DNA of 64,000 nt from Actinomycetospora chibensis (lineage in GTDB: Bacteria; Actinomycetota; Actinomycetes; Mycobacteriales; Pseudonocardiaceae), in assembly GCF_028737215.1 (NCBI RefSeq), contig NZ_JAQZAM010000006.1, forward strand, positions 285,625-349,624. The letters are read 5' to 3'. A program made the position numbers and the translations under genes. Each line of letters begins with the position of its first letter. Within the stretch, counting starts at the first letter, position 1. Positions 56,551 through 64,000 of this stretch are shown here, one piece after another. The notes beneath the pieces are model-generated. The model had not been told where the DNA came from. It made no database searches and was given only the letters and a program-made list of their open reading frames with translations.

Positions 56551-57594
56551 CTACGCCGCGCCCGACCCGGCGGCGGTCTCGATCGTGGTCGCACTTAGCA
56601 CCTGCTCGACGTAAGAGACAATCTCGTCCTTGAGGCTCGACTCCAACTCGTCGTCGTTCAAATGAGCGGCAAGCCGAAGACGGTCGAACCATAGACCGAC
56701 GCTCGCACTCAGATACTCAAACTCCTGCTCGTCCATTTCACTCATCGCGTCCGGCACGAATGGGAAGGTGGCCACCGTGATTGGACGTACAGCGAAGTGT
56801 ACGTAAGGCGCCCACTTCTCGAGAACTACACCTTTATCTCGCCACTCGTTGCCAATCGCACACTGCGCCAAGACGGTTAACTGTCCACGCCTCTTGTCCT
56901 TGAAGGTGCGCCAAGCGATGACATCGACTCCGTTGTCCTTAATGCGAGCTGGAATGCGTTCGGGAGCCAGGTTAAGCCGCTCCCCGATGATTCCGACTAT
57001 ACGTCGCAGGTTCTTCCCAAACGCCTTCTCCACCTTCTCAGGGTCGCGAGGCCACCCGATACGCTCGGCTTCTCCCGCGACGAACGAGGCCATCGCGGGT
57101 ACGACCAGTCTCTCGAATGTGCGAGCAGCATTGTTGAACTCGACATCGAGACCGTATACAACGCGAGCGTTAAGTGCGAGCATGAAGCTGTAGGCTGGTG
57201 CGCCTTTCCAGTCATCAGGACGGCGCGTCAGACGGTCACTGGCGACAGTAAACGGGTACCCGGGACCAACGATCCGCGACCGTTCCTCCAACACTTCGAA
57301 GGCGTCACTCGATAGTTGGTCGGCCGGCGAGACCCCTTCCGCCGATCGAAGGCGGCCGACGGCTCCTAGAGCAAAGTCTGGATGAGACGCCTCACCGTCC
57401 TCGTCGTCATCGAAGTCGTCGACGTCGAACTCGACCATGTCGTCGGTCCCGGGGTCCTCCTCAATCTCGTCGCGAAGCGTGGCCCGAGTGAGGAACGGGT
57501 CGGTTCCGAAGAGTACTCGGCACTCAACCCAGTCGGCGAGCTTGCTCGGCGTCCATGCTGCCCCCGCTACCGGTACATCAAACACTAAGATCAC
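56551..57594 (-). CDS. PD-(D/E)XK-like nuclease candidate of the HNH-ParB cassette, 347 aa
   Basis: Residues 220-260 read like a variant Mrr-type core: D-N-G-V-D224-V-I-A-W, then GQLTVLAQCAIGNEWRDKG, where Q244 stands for the usual E/Q and a lysine follows only at about 254. An acidic stretch (FDVDDFDDDEDGEAS, about 56-70) precedes it. The exact family is unknown to me. Its ATG overlaps the stop of the ParB-like gene by four bases (ATGA), so the two proteins are co-translated. Codon use is AT-richer than the chromosome. Confidence 0.6.
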   Translation of the reverse strand: MILVFDVPVAGAAWTPSKLADWVECRVLFGTDPFLTRATLRDEIEEDPGTDDMVEFDVDDFDDDEDGEASHPDFALGAVGRLRSAEGVSPADQLSSDAFEVLEERSRIVGPGYPFTVASDRLTRRPDDWKGAPAYSFMLALNARVVYGLDVEFNNAARTFERLVVPAMASFVAGEAERIGWPRDPEKVEKAFGKNLRRIVGIIGERLNLAPERIPARIKDNGVDVIAWRTFKDKRRGQLTVLAQCAIGNEWRDKGVVLEKWAPYVHFAVRPITVATFPFVPDAMSEMDEQEFEYLSASVGLWFDRLRLAAHLNDDELESSLKDEIVSYVEQVLSATTIETAAGSGAA

Positions 57595-58667
57595 CCGCGA
57601 AGTGACTCGATCATCACGGTCGCGACCTTCTGAATTCGCTCCGCCTCTGTTAGCAAGTCTGCGTCGCCCTCAAACTCGAAGATCTGGCCGTTGACAACGG
57701 TGAGCCTGCGGAAAACTACTCGCAGGGCCGCGATAAGGGCCGTTCGGTCTTCCGGTAGTTCGCGAATTGCCGAGTCGAGATCGCGCGACTGACGGAGTAT
57801 TTCAACTGTGAGTGGTTCGGCGAGCACTCGCCCCAGCTCGTCGAGCCGTCGCGACTCCCGTATCACTCGATCCGGCCCAAAGATGAACCCTAGCAGTTCA
57901 GTGAATGCGGGCAAGGAGTCGGACTCAAGAGGAGAGAACTCCGCAGGCTCAGCGTCGGTCCAGCCCTGTACCCCTGCGAAGGCCCGGATGGCAGGGTTCT
58001 GCAATGCCCGATAGAAGACGCCGAAGCGATCCACCGCATAGCTAACGTCTATTCCCGCTTTCCGCGCCTGCTCCAGGGTGCTCCACGCGACGAACTGGCG
58101 TCTAATCGCGTCAGACCTGCTACCAATCACCCGAGCAGCTTTCTCAAACGTGAAACGATGGTGCACGATAAGGCGGTGCACGAAACGGGCCTTGGCTTCG
58201 GACTCCCATTGGATCAAGCCGGAGACATGTCGGAATCCGAGGTACTCGAGCAAGTTCTCGCGGCGTTCGTACTTGAGGATCGGGACCTGACTTAGGTCAT
58301 GGCCGTTCTCCTGCGCACGTTGTGCGAGTTCCGCCCAATTTCCGCCGTCAGTCGGATGAGCGGATGCGTCAGCTAAGAGTTTAAGAGCAGCCAAGCGACG
58401 GTTCCCCTCAACCACCACATAAGCGTCCGGGTCTTTATCGTCCGGCACAACAAGTAGCGGCTCTTGACGGAAGTAGCCTAGCTCCGCCATCGATTCGCCG
58501 AGTTCCTCGAGATTATATCCTGCGAGAAGCTGGGCAAGTTCTTCCTGACTCGCGGTGGCGGCGGCCTCTCGCAAGCGCGGATTCTCCGTGTCAAGGTAGA
58601 GCTTGGAAACGGGGCAGTCGTCAGGCTCGGGAAGCTTCGTCTTAGAGCCCTCGCCGGGGTCACCCAT
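57591..58667 (-). CDS. ParB/Srx-fold protein, 358 aa
   Basis: The N-terminal ParB-like fold is seen in PVSKLYLDTENPRLREA, EELGESMAELGYFRQEPLLVV and the hallmark VVVEGNRRLAALKLL (about residues 85-97). A helical middle (RFTFEKAARVIGSRSDAIRRQF) looks like a ParB helix-turn-helix. Real chromosome-partition ParBs sit with parA; this one sits between two nuclease-like genes. ParB-fold proteins can be CTP switches or nucleases, and which applies here is unknown. Confidence 0.8.
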   Translation of the reverse strand: MGDPGEGSKTKLPEPDDCPVSKLYLDTENPRLREAAATASQEELAQLLAGYNLEELGESMAELGYFRQEPLLVVPDDKDPDAYVVVEGNRRLAALKLLADASAHPTDGGNWAELAQRAQENGHDLSQVPILKYERRENLLEYLGFRHVSGLIQWESEAKARFVHRLIVHHRFTFEKAARVIGSRSDAIRRQFVAWSTLEQARKAGIDVSYAVDRFGVFYRALQNPAIRAFAGVQGWTDAEPAEFSPLESDSLPAFTELLGFIFGPDRVIRESRRLDELGRVLAEPLTVEILRQSRDLDSAIRELPEDRTALIAALRVVFRRLTVVNGQIFEFEGDADLLTEAERIQKVATVMIESLRG

Positions 58668-58720
58668 GGCTGGACCGACCAGAAAACCTGGCGCTTACGA
58701 GGAACGGCGTCGGAAATTCG

Positions 58721-59659
58721 TCACCGATGAGATTGCGCATTACGTCCAGCCTCCTCGAGCTCGAACTTGAGCCAAGCCCGCTCTAGAGCGTTGCGTTGCG
58801 ACCCCTCGAGTAGGGCGTCCTTTGCATGTGCGACCGCGCCGTCGAGCCACGAATAGCTGGTCGACGCTAACTGACGGGAGAGTGCGACTCGACCGGAGCC
58901 CGGTTCTATCGCGAGAAGGAGACGGTCGAAGAGCGTGTGGATATCAGTACGAAGCAGAAGGCCGTTGGCGATCGAGTTGGATTCGGAGCCTCGGTAGGGC
59001 GTGATGTGTGCAGCGTCCAGTATCTGCTCGACGTCGCACCCCGTCACCGCACATCGGCTTCCGTAAGCAGCGAGTAGTGCCGATCGGAAAGCGCGGCTGC
59101 CCTGCCGGGTCACGATCTCCCGCTCAGTCCTGACCCGCGCATCGTAGTCATCCGCCGGCACGGGCGGCGCTCCCGCCTCGGAGCGTGCTTCTGATTCGAT
59201 GACTTGGGCCACTGTGTCCTTTGACCGGCCCCCTGGGTCCTTGGAGAAATGCTCCAGGAAGAAGTACCCGTCGGTCCATCTGCGCACCGCAGCCAGCCCG
59301 ACTACGTGATAGCCGACTTTTCCTCCGGTCGGAAGCTCCTCCTGGAGGACACCTACGGCAACCTCGTCCCGCATGCATGCGATCAGCCCGCGGTTCGTAA
59401 ATTCTTCGTCTCGCCGGTCCGGGTCAGAGCCTTCTTGATGGTAGGCGCAGCGCCAGGACGCACCTTCGTAGAAGATTGTACCGTCTCGGTATGGGCTCGA
59501 TCGCATAATACGTACGGTCAGTGCGTACGGTGAGTTTGCGGGCTTGTAGATACCTTTTGGGGCGCTGACGAGGCGACGCTCCGGCCGCGACAGGTCTTTC
59601 CACCGGACAGACATGCCCTCCCGGCTTCGCAGCCAGGTGAGCAACTCGTTGCGCCCCAT
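58721..59659 (-). CDS. SRA-like/HNH endonuclease, probable modification-dependent (type IV) enzyme, 312 aa
   Basis: The N-terminal half has the YDG/SRA-like pattern of ScoMcrA-type enzymes (SAPKGIYKPANSPYALTVR, SPYRDGTIFYEGASWRCAY, FTNRGLIACMRDEVAVGV). The C-terminal half has an HNH motif: SALLAAYGSRCAVTGCDVEQ, ILDAAHITPYRG, NGLLLRTDIHTLFDRLLL. Such proteins usually cut DNA with modified bases. It is the first gene of the minus-strand cassette; the ParB-like gene starts 53 bp after its stop. GGAGG precedes the ATG at 59659. Confidence 0.82.
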   Translation of the reverse strand: MGRNELLTWLRSREGMSVRWKDLSRPERRLVSAPKGIYKPANSPYALTVRIMRSSPYRDGTIFYEGASWRCAYHQEGSDPDRRDEEFTNRGLIACMRDEVAVGVLQEELPTGGKVGYHVVGLAAVRRWTDGYFFLEHFSKDPGGRSKDTVAQVIESEARSEAGAPPVPADDYDARVRTEREIVTRQGSRAFRSALLAAYGSRCAVTGCDVEQILDAAHITPYRGSESNSIANGLLLRTDIHTLFDRLLLAIEPGSGRVALSRQLASTSYSWLDGAVAHAKDALLEGSQRNALERAWLKFELEEAGRNAQSHR

Positions 59660-59683
59660 CGTCCTCCAACCCCTATTGACAAG

Positions 59684-60166
59684 TCAGACCTGGCGCGCCT
59701 CGAAGCGAGCCCGCCAAGCCCGACAGCGCGTGAGATATACAGCAAGGTCGTTCGAGTCCAGGCTGGCCGCCGACCAGTTCTGGTCGAGCGTCTCATTCGG
59801 CCAGACGTAGGCAAGCGCTCGGTGACCGTCGCGCAAGCCGACGGTGGTCACGATGTACGTCGGGTCCTCGAACGCGTCGAGCAAAGACCATTCAGCGTTG
59901 TTGAGGTCGGTGTAGACCCGGCCCGGTGCTTCAGCCGACTTGTCCGCAACGAGACCGGGGTAAGGAAGCTCAGGAAGCCGTGCGGCTCGCCATCCCGGAG
60001 CGCTCGTGTCCTCATGGGCCGGGACGCGGTCGATCAGGGCACGGACGACCTTGTCGACGGCGAGGGTGCCGTAGACGAACAGCTCAGGCGTTCCCGCCGA
60101 CCCGTGGTCCGGACGACCATCGCCGTTCGAGCTCGCCTGGGCTAAGCGGTCGCTGATAGCCGTCAC
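59684..60166 (-). CDS. Gamma-glutamylcyclotransferase-like (AIG2/GGCT fold) protein, 160 aa
   Basis: The fold signature LFVYGTLAVDKVV is at about residues 29-41, with LPGRVYTDLN-like APGRVYTDLNNAEWSLLDAFED and a late YVWPNETLD. The catalytic glutamate candidates are in the L-D-A-F-E-D segment. It is the third gene of the operon and overlaps the metallopeptidase gene by 82 bp, an unusually long overlap. The first 27 residues are low in conservation. It may cyclise gamma-glutamyl compounds; the substrate is unknown. Confidence 0.8.
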   Translation of the reverse strand: MTAISDRLAQASSNGDGRPDHGSAGTPELFVYGTLAVDKVVRALIDRVPAHEDTSAPGWRAARLPELPYPGLVADKSAEAPGRVYTDLNNAEWSLLDAFEDPTYIVTTVGLRDGHRALAYVWPNETLDQNWSAASLDSNDLAVYLTRCRAWRARFEARQV

Positions 60167-61235
60167 GCAGCACCTCCGCGAGCAGGCTACCGCCGGCCTC
60201 GTGGAGGTTCATGAACCAATCGATCCCGGCCGGGTAGGCCCATAGGTAGGTCCGGAGCTGCGGGTCGAGCGTCCGGTCGCGCAAAAGTGCGGCGACGTCG
60301 CCGCCGGTCCAGAACGGCGCCCGTGAGCGTGCCTCGTGCCAGCACTCGCGGGCGCTCTGACCGGTGTTGATGCCGCGGTGCAGGTCGGCGCTGACGAGTT
60401 GGGTGTAGTGGTCCAGCCGGGTCCGCGCAATCACGGCCGGGTCGGTCGGCGCGGCCGCCAACGGGAGGACCTGGGCGAGTCCTTCGAACAGGACTTGATG
60501 CGGGGCGTGGACGGCGAGGAGACGCGGCCAGTCCACGTCGCTGGTCTCAGCGACTCCGGCGAGATTGGAGTACTGCAGCGCGTGCCCGAGGACCTCGTGC
60601 AGCGCGAATCGGTAGGCCTCGAGCTGGGTGAACGCGGCCCGGCGGGTGTTGATCCGCAACCGGGCGTCGTGGCCGGCGCCGTCGAGCCAGTAGGACCAGT
60701 AGGCGTCGAGGTCGACGCTCTCGACGGTCAAGGTGAACTGCGCGGTCGCGCCGGTGAGGTCGCGGATCGTGGCTTCGTGCTTGTCGGCGTAGCTGCGTAT
60801 GACGTCGCCCGCCGCATCGGCGGGAACGTCCTCGCTTAGCGCGTTGAGGTCGTCCCGGGTGTTCGGCCCCCACGCAACCCCAAGGTCGGCGAGGGCTTCA
60901 CGGGCGAGGTCGCCGCGGTGCTCGACGTACTCTCTGGTCCACCCGCGCGGCTCGCAGCCTTGAGTGGCAGCGACGTAGGTGCTCAGATCGGGGTGCTCAC
61001 CGAGCAGGGACCGCAGGTAGGCGCGATGCGCCTCGATCGCATCTGCGACCGGCCCCGGGGAGACGTCGGCGCGGAGTTCCTCGAGCTGGTCGAGGACAGC
61101 GAAGCGATTCGACGCCGGCGCAACAGGCTCAGCGGGCGGGGCGCAGTCGTAGTCGACGATCGCGCCACCGCCGGTGCCGGCCTCGTGCGCGTCCCATGCG
61201 CGGACGAGGTGTTCGAGGGCGTCACGCGTCGCCAC
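60084..61235 (-). CDS. Predicted HExxH zinc metallopeptidase, 383 aa
   Basis: The zinc motif FALHEVLGHALQYSNL (H-E-x-x-G-H, about residues 212-217) is followed some 45 residues later by VLFEGLAQVLPLA, which offers a third ligand Glu. There is no signal peptide. The family is not known to me; the spacing resembles gluzincin-type or DUF885-like proteins. The GTG at 61235 was chosen as it overlaps the regulator stop by only 14 bp; an upstream start at 61268 is possible. The pairing with an HTH regulator recalls ImmR/ImmA pairs, but the sequences are different. Confidence 0.65.
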   Translation of the reverse strand: MATRDALEHLVRAWDAHEAGTGGGAIVDYDCAPPAEPVAPASNRFAVLDQLEELRADVSPGPVADAIEAHRAYLRSLLGEHPDLSTYVAATQGCEPRGWTREYVEHRGDLAREALADLGVAWGPNTRDDLNALSEDVPADAAGDVIRSYADKHEATIRDLTGATAQFTLTVESVDLDAYWSYWLDGAGHDARLRINTRRAAFTQLEAYRFALHEVLGHALQYSNLAGVAETSDVDWPRLLAVHAPHQVLFEGLAQVLPLAAAPTDPAVIARTRLDHYTQLVSADLHRGINTGQSARECWHEARSRAPFWTGGDVAALLRDRTLDPQLRTYLWAYPAGIDWFMNLHEAGGSLLAEVLRDGYQRPLSPGELERRWSSGPRVGGNA

Positions 61236-62292
61236 GGGCCACTTCCCATCGCACGGTGACGGCCTCACCGGGCTGGAGATAGTCCCGAGTGACGGTCATG
61301 AACGCACTGCCGTCGTCGTCGCACACCAGGTCGTCGATCACGGAGACCTGAGAACCGTCGACCTTGTCCTCCACCGCGCTGCACCCGACGAGCATGTCCA
61401 CCCCGTGGTGACGGATGTTGAGCGTGAAGTGCCGCGTGTGGCGCGGGCTGGCCTGGCGCCAGAAATGGTCATGGGTGAACCGGCCGCCGCGCACCGAGTA
61501 GGCCAGCGTGCCGACCTCGCCAGGTTCGATGGCCGGCGAGCACACGAGCGCGAACTTGCTCATGTTCGCGGTGTCGTGAATCCGCTGGATCGACAGCTTG
61601 CGGTCGGTGGAGGGGTCGGCCTCGATCCGCAACGGCCCATCGGTGGTCTCGAACCACTGCTCGCGGTGCATCCGCTTGATCGGGTTCGCGGTCAGGTTGA
61701 GCAACTCGAACCGGTAGGTGATCGTCGACCAGCCCTCGGCGTCAATGTCGACGGTGCACTCCAGCTCCAGATCGACCGGCATGCCGGCGAGCTGGGCCAG
61801 CTGGGAGACCGCGTCGTCCGACAGCCGCAGACGTCGCCCCAACAACCGCAGCGAGCGGGCCAGGGACGCGGGGGACCCATCAGGGTCCTTGTGGTCGCTG
61901 ACCGGTCGCGGGAACCCGACGGTCGGGGTCGGGCGCTGCGTTGGGATCGGCGCCGACCAGCCTGTCGTCTCAGACGAGGCGTCGAGGCTGCGTTCCACGA
62001 CGTCGGACAGACGCACGGACTCGCCATCCTCGTCGCCGTGGGTGGCCGGCTCGAACATGACGGCCGCCGGAACACCCGGGAACATCACCTCCAGCACCTG
62101 GCAGTGATGCGGATAAGGCATGCCCTTGAGATCACCGGCCTGCCAGCGGTGGAGCTGGGCGCGGCTCGGGCCGGTCCCGACCAGCTTCTCGTCAATGGTC
62201 TTCGCGGCGCGGTCGTACTCGCGGTTGAAGCTGCTGTAGCTCTGCCAGTGCCGCGAGCGGAGCAGGTGTTTCAACATCACCGGCTGCCCCAT
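61222..62292 (-). CDS. HTH regulator with C-terminal sensor domain, 356 aa
   Basis: The first 80 residues form a helix-turn-helix of XRE-like type (KLVGTGPSRAQLHRWQAGDL with HHCQVLEVMFPGVPA). Residues 85-160 are a linker. The C-terminal 190 residues are strand-rich (LELECTVDIDAEGWSTITYRF, then FTLNIRHHGVDMLVG) and likely sense a signal. It belongs to regulators often found on actinobacterial mobile elements. Divergent Pra gene at 62475; the 182-bp gap should hold both promoters. Confidence 0.75.
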   Translation of the reverse strand: MGQPVMLKHLLRSRHWQSYSSFNREYDRAAKTIDEKLVGTGPSRAQLHRWQAGDLKGMPYPHHCQVLEVMFPGVPAAVMFEPATHGDEDGESVRLSDVVERSLDASSETTGWSAPIPTQRPTPTVGFPRPVSDHKDPDGSPASLARSLRLLGRRLRLSDDAVSQLAQLAGMPVDLELECTVDIDAEGWSTITYRFELLNLTANPIKRMHREQWFETTDGPLRIEADPSTDRKLSIQRIHDTANMSKFALVCSPAIEPGEVGTLAYSVRGGRFTHDHFWRQASPRHTRHFTLNIRHHGVDMLVGCSAVEDKVDGSQVSVIDDLVCDDDGSAFMTVTRDYLQPGEAVTVRWEVARGDA

Positions 62293-62474
62293 GCCGTCCC
62301 CCTGCTCTCGCCGCCGAAGATCTCACAGTAGGTGGAGACGAGACACAGACGCAACGACATTGGACAGAGAAGTTCGGGACGCGACAGCCACGCCGTCGTG
62401 ACGAAACGGGCCTCCCGCGGAGTGTCGGACCTGCCCCGCAATGGGGCGAACGACACGACGAAGGAGCCAGAACC

Positions 62475-62921
62475 GTGGCTATCAAGAGGCGAATCAAGGT
62501 CTCAATGGGGGACGTCTTCCCCCACGGCGCGTTCCTGACCACCGACGGCGCCGAGCCCGTCCCCGACTACGACCGCTCCACCCGCGACAAGTTCGTGCAG
62601 GCCGTCGACAAGGACAACGGGCTGTTGGTGTGGGAGGTCGGGGTCCACGACCCGGACCCGGAGGCCCGCAAGAACGAGCGCTCGGTGAACGTCAAGATCG
62701 CGGCCGAGGTCCAGCCCGTGCCGCCCGAGGCGCTGCCCGGGCTGCCGTTTCGCCCGGTGGAGTTCGAGGGCCTGGAGGTCACGCCCTACCTCGACACCAA
62801 CGGTGTGCGACCGAAGCTCGCGTTCAGCCTGCGCGCCCGCGGCATGCACGCCCCCGGCGGCGACAGCCGACGCAAGGGCGGCGGTCAGCAGGGCTCCGCC
62901 GGCACCGAGGCGGCGGCCTGA
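62475..62921 (+). CDS. pra: Pra-like plasmid replication/integration/excision activator, 148 aa
   Basis: MAIKRRIKVSMGDVFPHGAF, P-D-Y-D-R-S-T-R, GLLVWEVGVHDPDPEARK and PVEFEGLEVTPYLDTNGVRP are typical of pSAM2 Pra-type proteins of actinomycete integrative elements, where Pra switches on replication, excision and integration. A Gly/Lys-rich tail follows. GTG start at 62475 with GGAGCC upstream. The next gene overlaps its stop by one base. Confidence 0.85.
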   Translation: MAIKRRIKVSMGDVFPHGAFLTTDGAEPVPDYDRSTRDKFVQAVDKDNGLLVWEVGVHDPDPEARKNERSVNVKIAAEVQPVPPEALPGLPFRPVEFEGLEVTPYLDTNGVRPKLAFSLRARGMHAPGGDSRRKGGGQQGSAGTEAAA

Positions 62922-63175
62922 TGCCCGGTGTGTCGGTACGACTCACCCCGGTCGGGCGCGCTGAGGTCTACCTGCCCGACGACATGCCTCCGATCCTCGA
63001 CGTGATCAGCGAGCGGCGGGTGGTGCTCAGCCTGACCGCGCGGCGCCTCGACGAGGTGACCGCCGAGGAGCTGGAAGCGGCGCGCTCGCTGCATGCGGCC
63101 CTGGGTGTGTTCGTCGAGCACGCCGCCCGCTGGCTTCCGCCCGTCGCGGAGCGGGCGATCGGCGGTGCGGCATGA
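62921..63175 (+). CDS. AICE-associated small protein, 84 aa
   Basis: A small orphan with strand-like start (SVRLTPVGRAEVYLPDD) and a helical end (TAEELEAARSLHAALGVFVE). It is commonly seen between pra and whiB in actinomycete elements as far as context suggests; the function is unknown. The start overlaps the pra stop (TGATG) and its stop overlaps the whiB start (ATGA), so all are co-translated. Confidence 0.75.
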   Translation: MPGVSVRLTPVGRAEVYLPDDMPPILDVISERRVVLSLTARRLDEVTAEELEAARSLHAALGVFVEHAARWLPPVAERAIGGAA

Positions 63176-63591
63176 GCACGACCAGCCACGGCCGCACGAG
63201 GATCACCGCGGCGACACCGACCCGCACCGCGCGCCGACTGACCCGTGAACGGCTCCGCCTGCTGGTGCGGGACCTGGTGCTCGACGGCGACCCGGTCCCG
63301 GACTGGCACGAGCACGCCGCCTGCGCCGGGTTGAGCGAGGAGCTGTTCTTCCCGGTCGCCGAGACCGGCGATGCCGGTACGGCCCTGATCGAGCAGGCCA
63401 AGGCTGTGTGCGCCGGCTGCCCGGTCCGCACCGCCTGTCTCGCCGACGCGATGAGCCGCGAGTCCCCCTCCGCGCGCTACGGCGTCTACGGCGGCCTCTC
63501 GGCCGGCGACCGCAACCGGCTCTACGCCGACCTCCGCGCCCACGCGATCGCGAGCGACGACCAGGCCGCGACTTCGGGGGCGGTCGCATGA
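63172..63591 (+). CDS. WhiB-family Fe-S regulator of a mobile element, 139 aa
   Basis: The four cluster cysteines are in HAACAGL, AVCAGCPVRTAC (C, C-x2-C, C), with the acidic FFPVAETGD between them and the tryptophan-less turn YGGLSAGDRNRL in the position of the usual G-G-x-x-x-x-R. WhiB proteins sense redox or NO and act with sigma factors. It overlaps the genes on both sides by four bases. Confidence 0.92.
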   Translation: MSTTSHGRTRITAATPTRTARRLTRERLRLLVRDLVLDGDPVPDWHEHAACAGLSEELFFPVAETGDAGTALIEQAKAVCAGCPVRTACLADAMSRESPSARYGVYGGLSAGDRNRLYADLRAHAIASDDQAATSGAVA

Positions 63592-63827
63592 GCCGCGCCC
63601 CGGCCGGGCCGCGCTGTGAGGTCTGCGCCGCTCGGCTCGACACCGCCCCCAACAACCGCCCACCGCGCTGCGCCGAGCACGCCGCTCAACAGGCCCTGTT
63701 TCCCCTCGCCGCGCTGCCCGGGCGCCGACGCCGTCCGTCCGGCGACGACCTAGGGCCGGCGCACGACCGGCACCACACCACCACCGGCCGCCCCGTGACG
63801 CGGGCACGCCGGACCCGGAAGGACTGA
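63588..63827 (+). CDS. Small zinc-ribbon-like protein, 79 aa
   Basis: CEVCAARLDTAPNN followed by PPRCAEHAAQQ gives a C-x2-C ... C-x2-H pattern that could bind one zinc. The remainder is basic and low-complexity. No known family. It is translationally coupled to whiB (ATGA). Confidence 0.7.
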   Translation: MSRAPAGPRCEVCAARLDTAPNNRPPRCAEHAAQQALFPLAALPGRRRRPSGDDLGPAHDRHHTTTGRPVTRARRTRKD

Positions 63828-63831
63828 ACCC

Positions 63832-63999
63832 ATGCCCATCGGACGCAGCGTCGGGCGCGGCGCCACCATCCGCCGCCGCGCCAACGTCCAGCCCACCCTC
63901 ATCGAACCCTCGCGCACCTTCGCCGGTCGCCTGCGCCACCGCGGCCTAGAGCCTGTCTGGTGGTTCATGAGATCCAGGCCAGGGTGGCGCGGAAGGTGA
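63832..63999 (+). pseudogene. Truncated start of the next AICE gene, interrupted by an IS
   Basis: The product begins MPIGRSVGRGATIRRRANVQ, then PTLIEPSRTFAGRLRHRGL, and is cut at 63949 by IS-like DNA. It ends at a TGA at 63997-63999, only 55 residues. From context the complete gene would be the transfer-protein (FtsK/TraB-like) or a nearby element gene; this cannot be read from 40 residues. Confidence 0.5.
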
Positions 64000-64000
64000 T
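63949..64000 (-). mobile_element. End of an IS5-like insertion sequence (partial)
   Basis: The sequence from 63949 begins GAGCCTGTCTGG, an IS5-family-like terminus, preceded by CTA as a possible target duplication. On the minus strand the last codons read I-T-F-R-A-T-L-A-W-I-S then TGA (63967-63965), like the C-terminus of an IS5-type transposase running in from beyond the window. Confidence 0.5.

Noticed and set aside
57591..58667. ParB-like gene as part of a partition system or chromosome origin
   Set aside because: There is no parA, no parS-like repeats were noticed, and its neighbours are nucleases.
1..64000. tRNA, rRNA or riboswitch genes
   Set aside because: No cloverleaf with tRNA consensus, rRNA segment or known riboswitch core was seen; the cloverleaf at 55911-55957 has 3-nt loops and lacks all tRNA features.

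Overview
The window is chromosomal DNA of a high-GC actinobacterium. GC is above 70% over the first 48 kb, GTG starts are common, WhiB and Pra proteins are present, and the cslA-glxA-cslZ gene order known from Streptomyces is conserved. Gene content and codon use suggest Pseudonocardiaceae (Pseudonocardia or Actinomycetospora type). That is an inference, because there is no rRNA or other marker gene in the window. No tRNA, rRNA or CRISPR array was seen.

1-48.5 kb is ordinary chromosome. From the left: a partial cobalamin-binding protein; a SnoaL protein divergent from a LysR regulator; an EI24 membrane protein; then a type II Wadjet anti-plasmid system on the minus strand (jetC 11825-7689, jetA, jetB, and jetD at 3949-2735). 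JetD is split from the rest by an ArsR/SRPBCC pair, and a phosphotransferase gene sits just upstream of jetC. Next are yaaA, two serine hydrolases, an MscS channel, a Na+/Ca2+ exchanger and an alpha/beta hydrolase. A trehalose/maltose-type ABC importer (19.4-23.8 kb) follows, with a LacI regulator, LacI-type operators and a GH13 alpha-glucosidase. The stretch 28-36.8 kb holds metabolic genes (MetX-like hydrolase, HNH protein, TenA, aldo/keto reductase, asnB, Nudix, AhpD-like protein, an NAD(P)-binding reductase). 36.8-43.1 kb is a cslA-glxA-cslZ operon for an extracellular beta-glucan-like polymer. It is followed by a phosphoesterase, SRPBCC, P450, acyl-CoA dehydrogenase and small genes.

At about 48.58 kb a C-terminal acyl-CoA dehydrogenase remnant marks the junction with a genomic island that runs off the right edge. 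From 48.7 to about 59.7 kb GC falls visibly and most genes concern DNA or are unrecognised: a PD-(D/E)XK endonuclease, a C5-cytosine methyltransferase and a Vsr repair endonuclease; several membrane or beta-grasp-like orphans; a pentapeptide-repeat protein; and a minus-strand cassette of SRA-like/HNH endonuclease, ParB-like protein and PD-(D/E)XK-like protein. Between these, at 55.8-56.04 kb, lies non-coding DNA densely packed with perfect hairpins, including a cloverleaf of three GNA-triloop mini-hairpins. From 59.7 kb GC rises again. There is an HTH regulator / HExxH metallopeptidase / gamma-glutamylcyclotransferase-like operon, and, divergently, a Pra - orphan - WhiB - zinc-ribbon module typical of actinomycete integrative conjugative elements (AICEs). 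The next gene of that module appears interrupted by an IS5-like element at the right edge.

The best candidates for something undescribed are the HNH-ParB-nuclease cassette, the structured DNA at 55.8-56.04 kb, the regulator-metallopeptidase-cyclotransferase operon and the rearranged Wadjet locus. All coordinates and motifs were read by eye; no database search was run.
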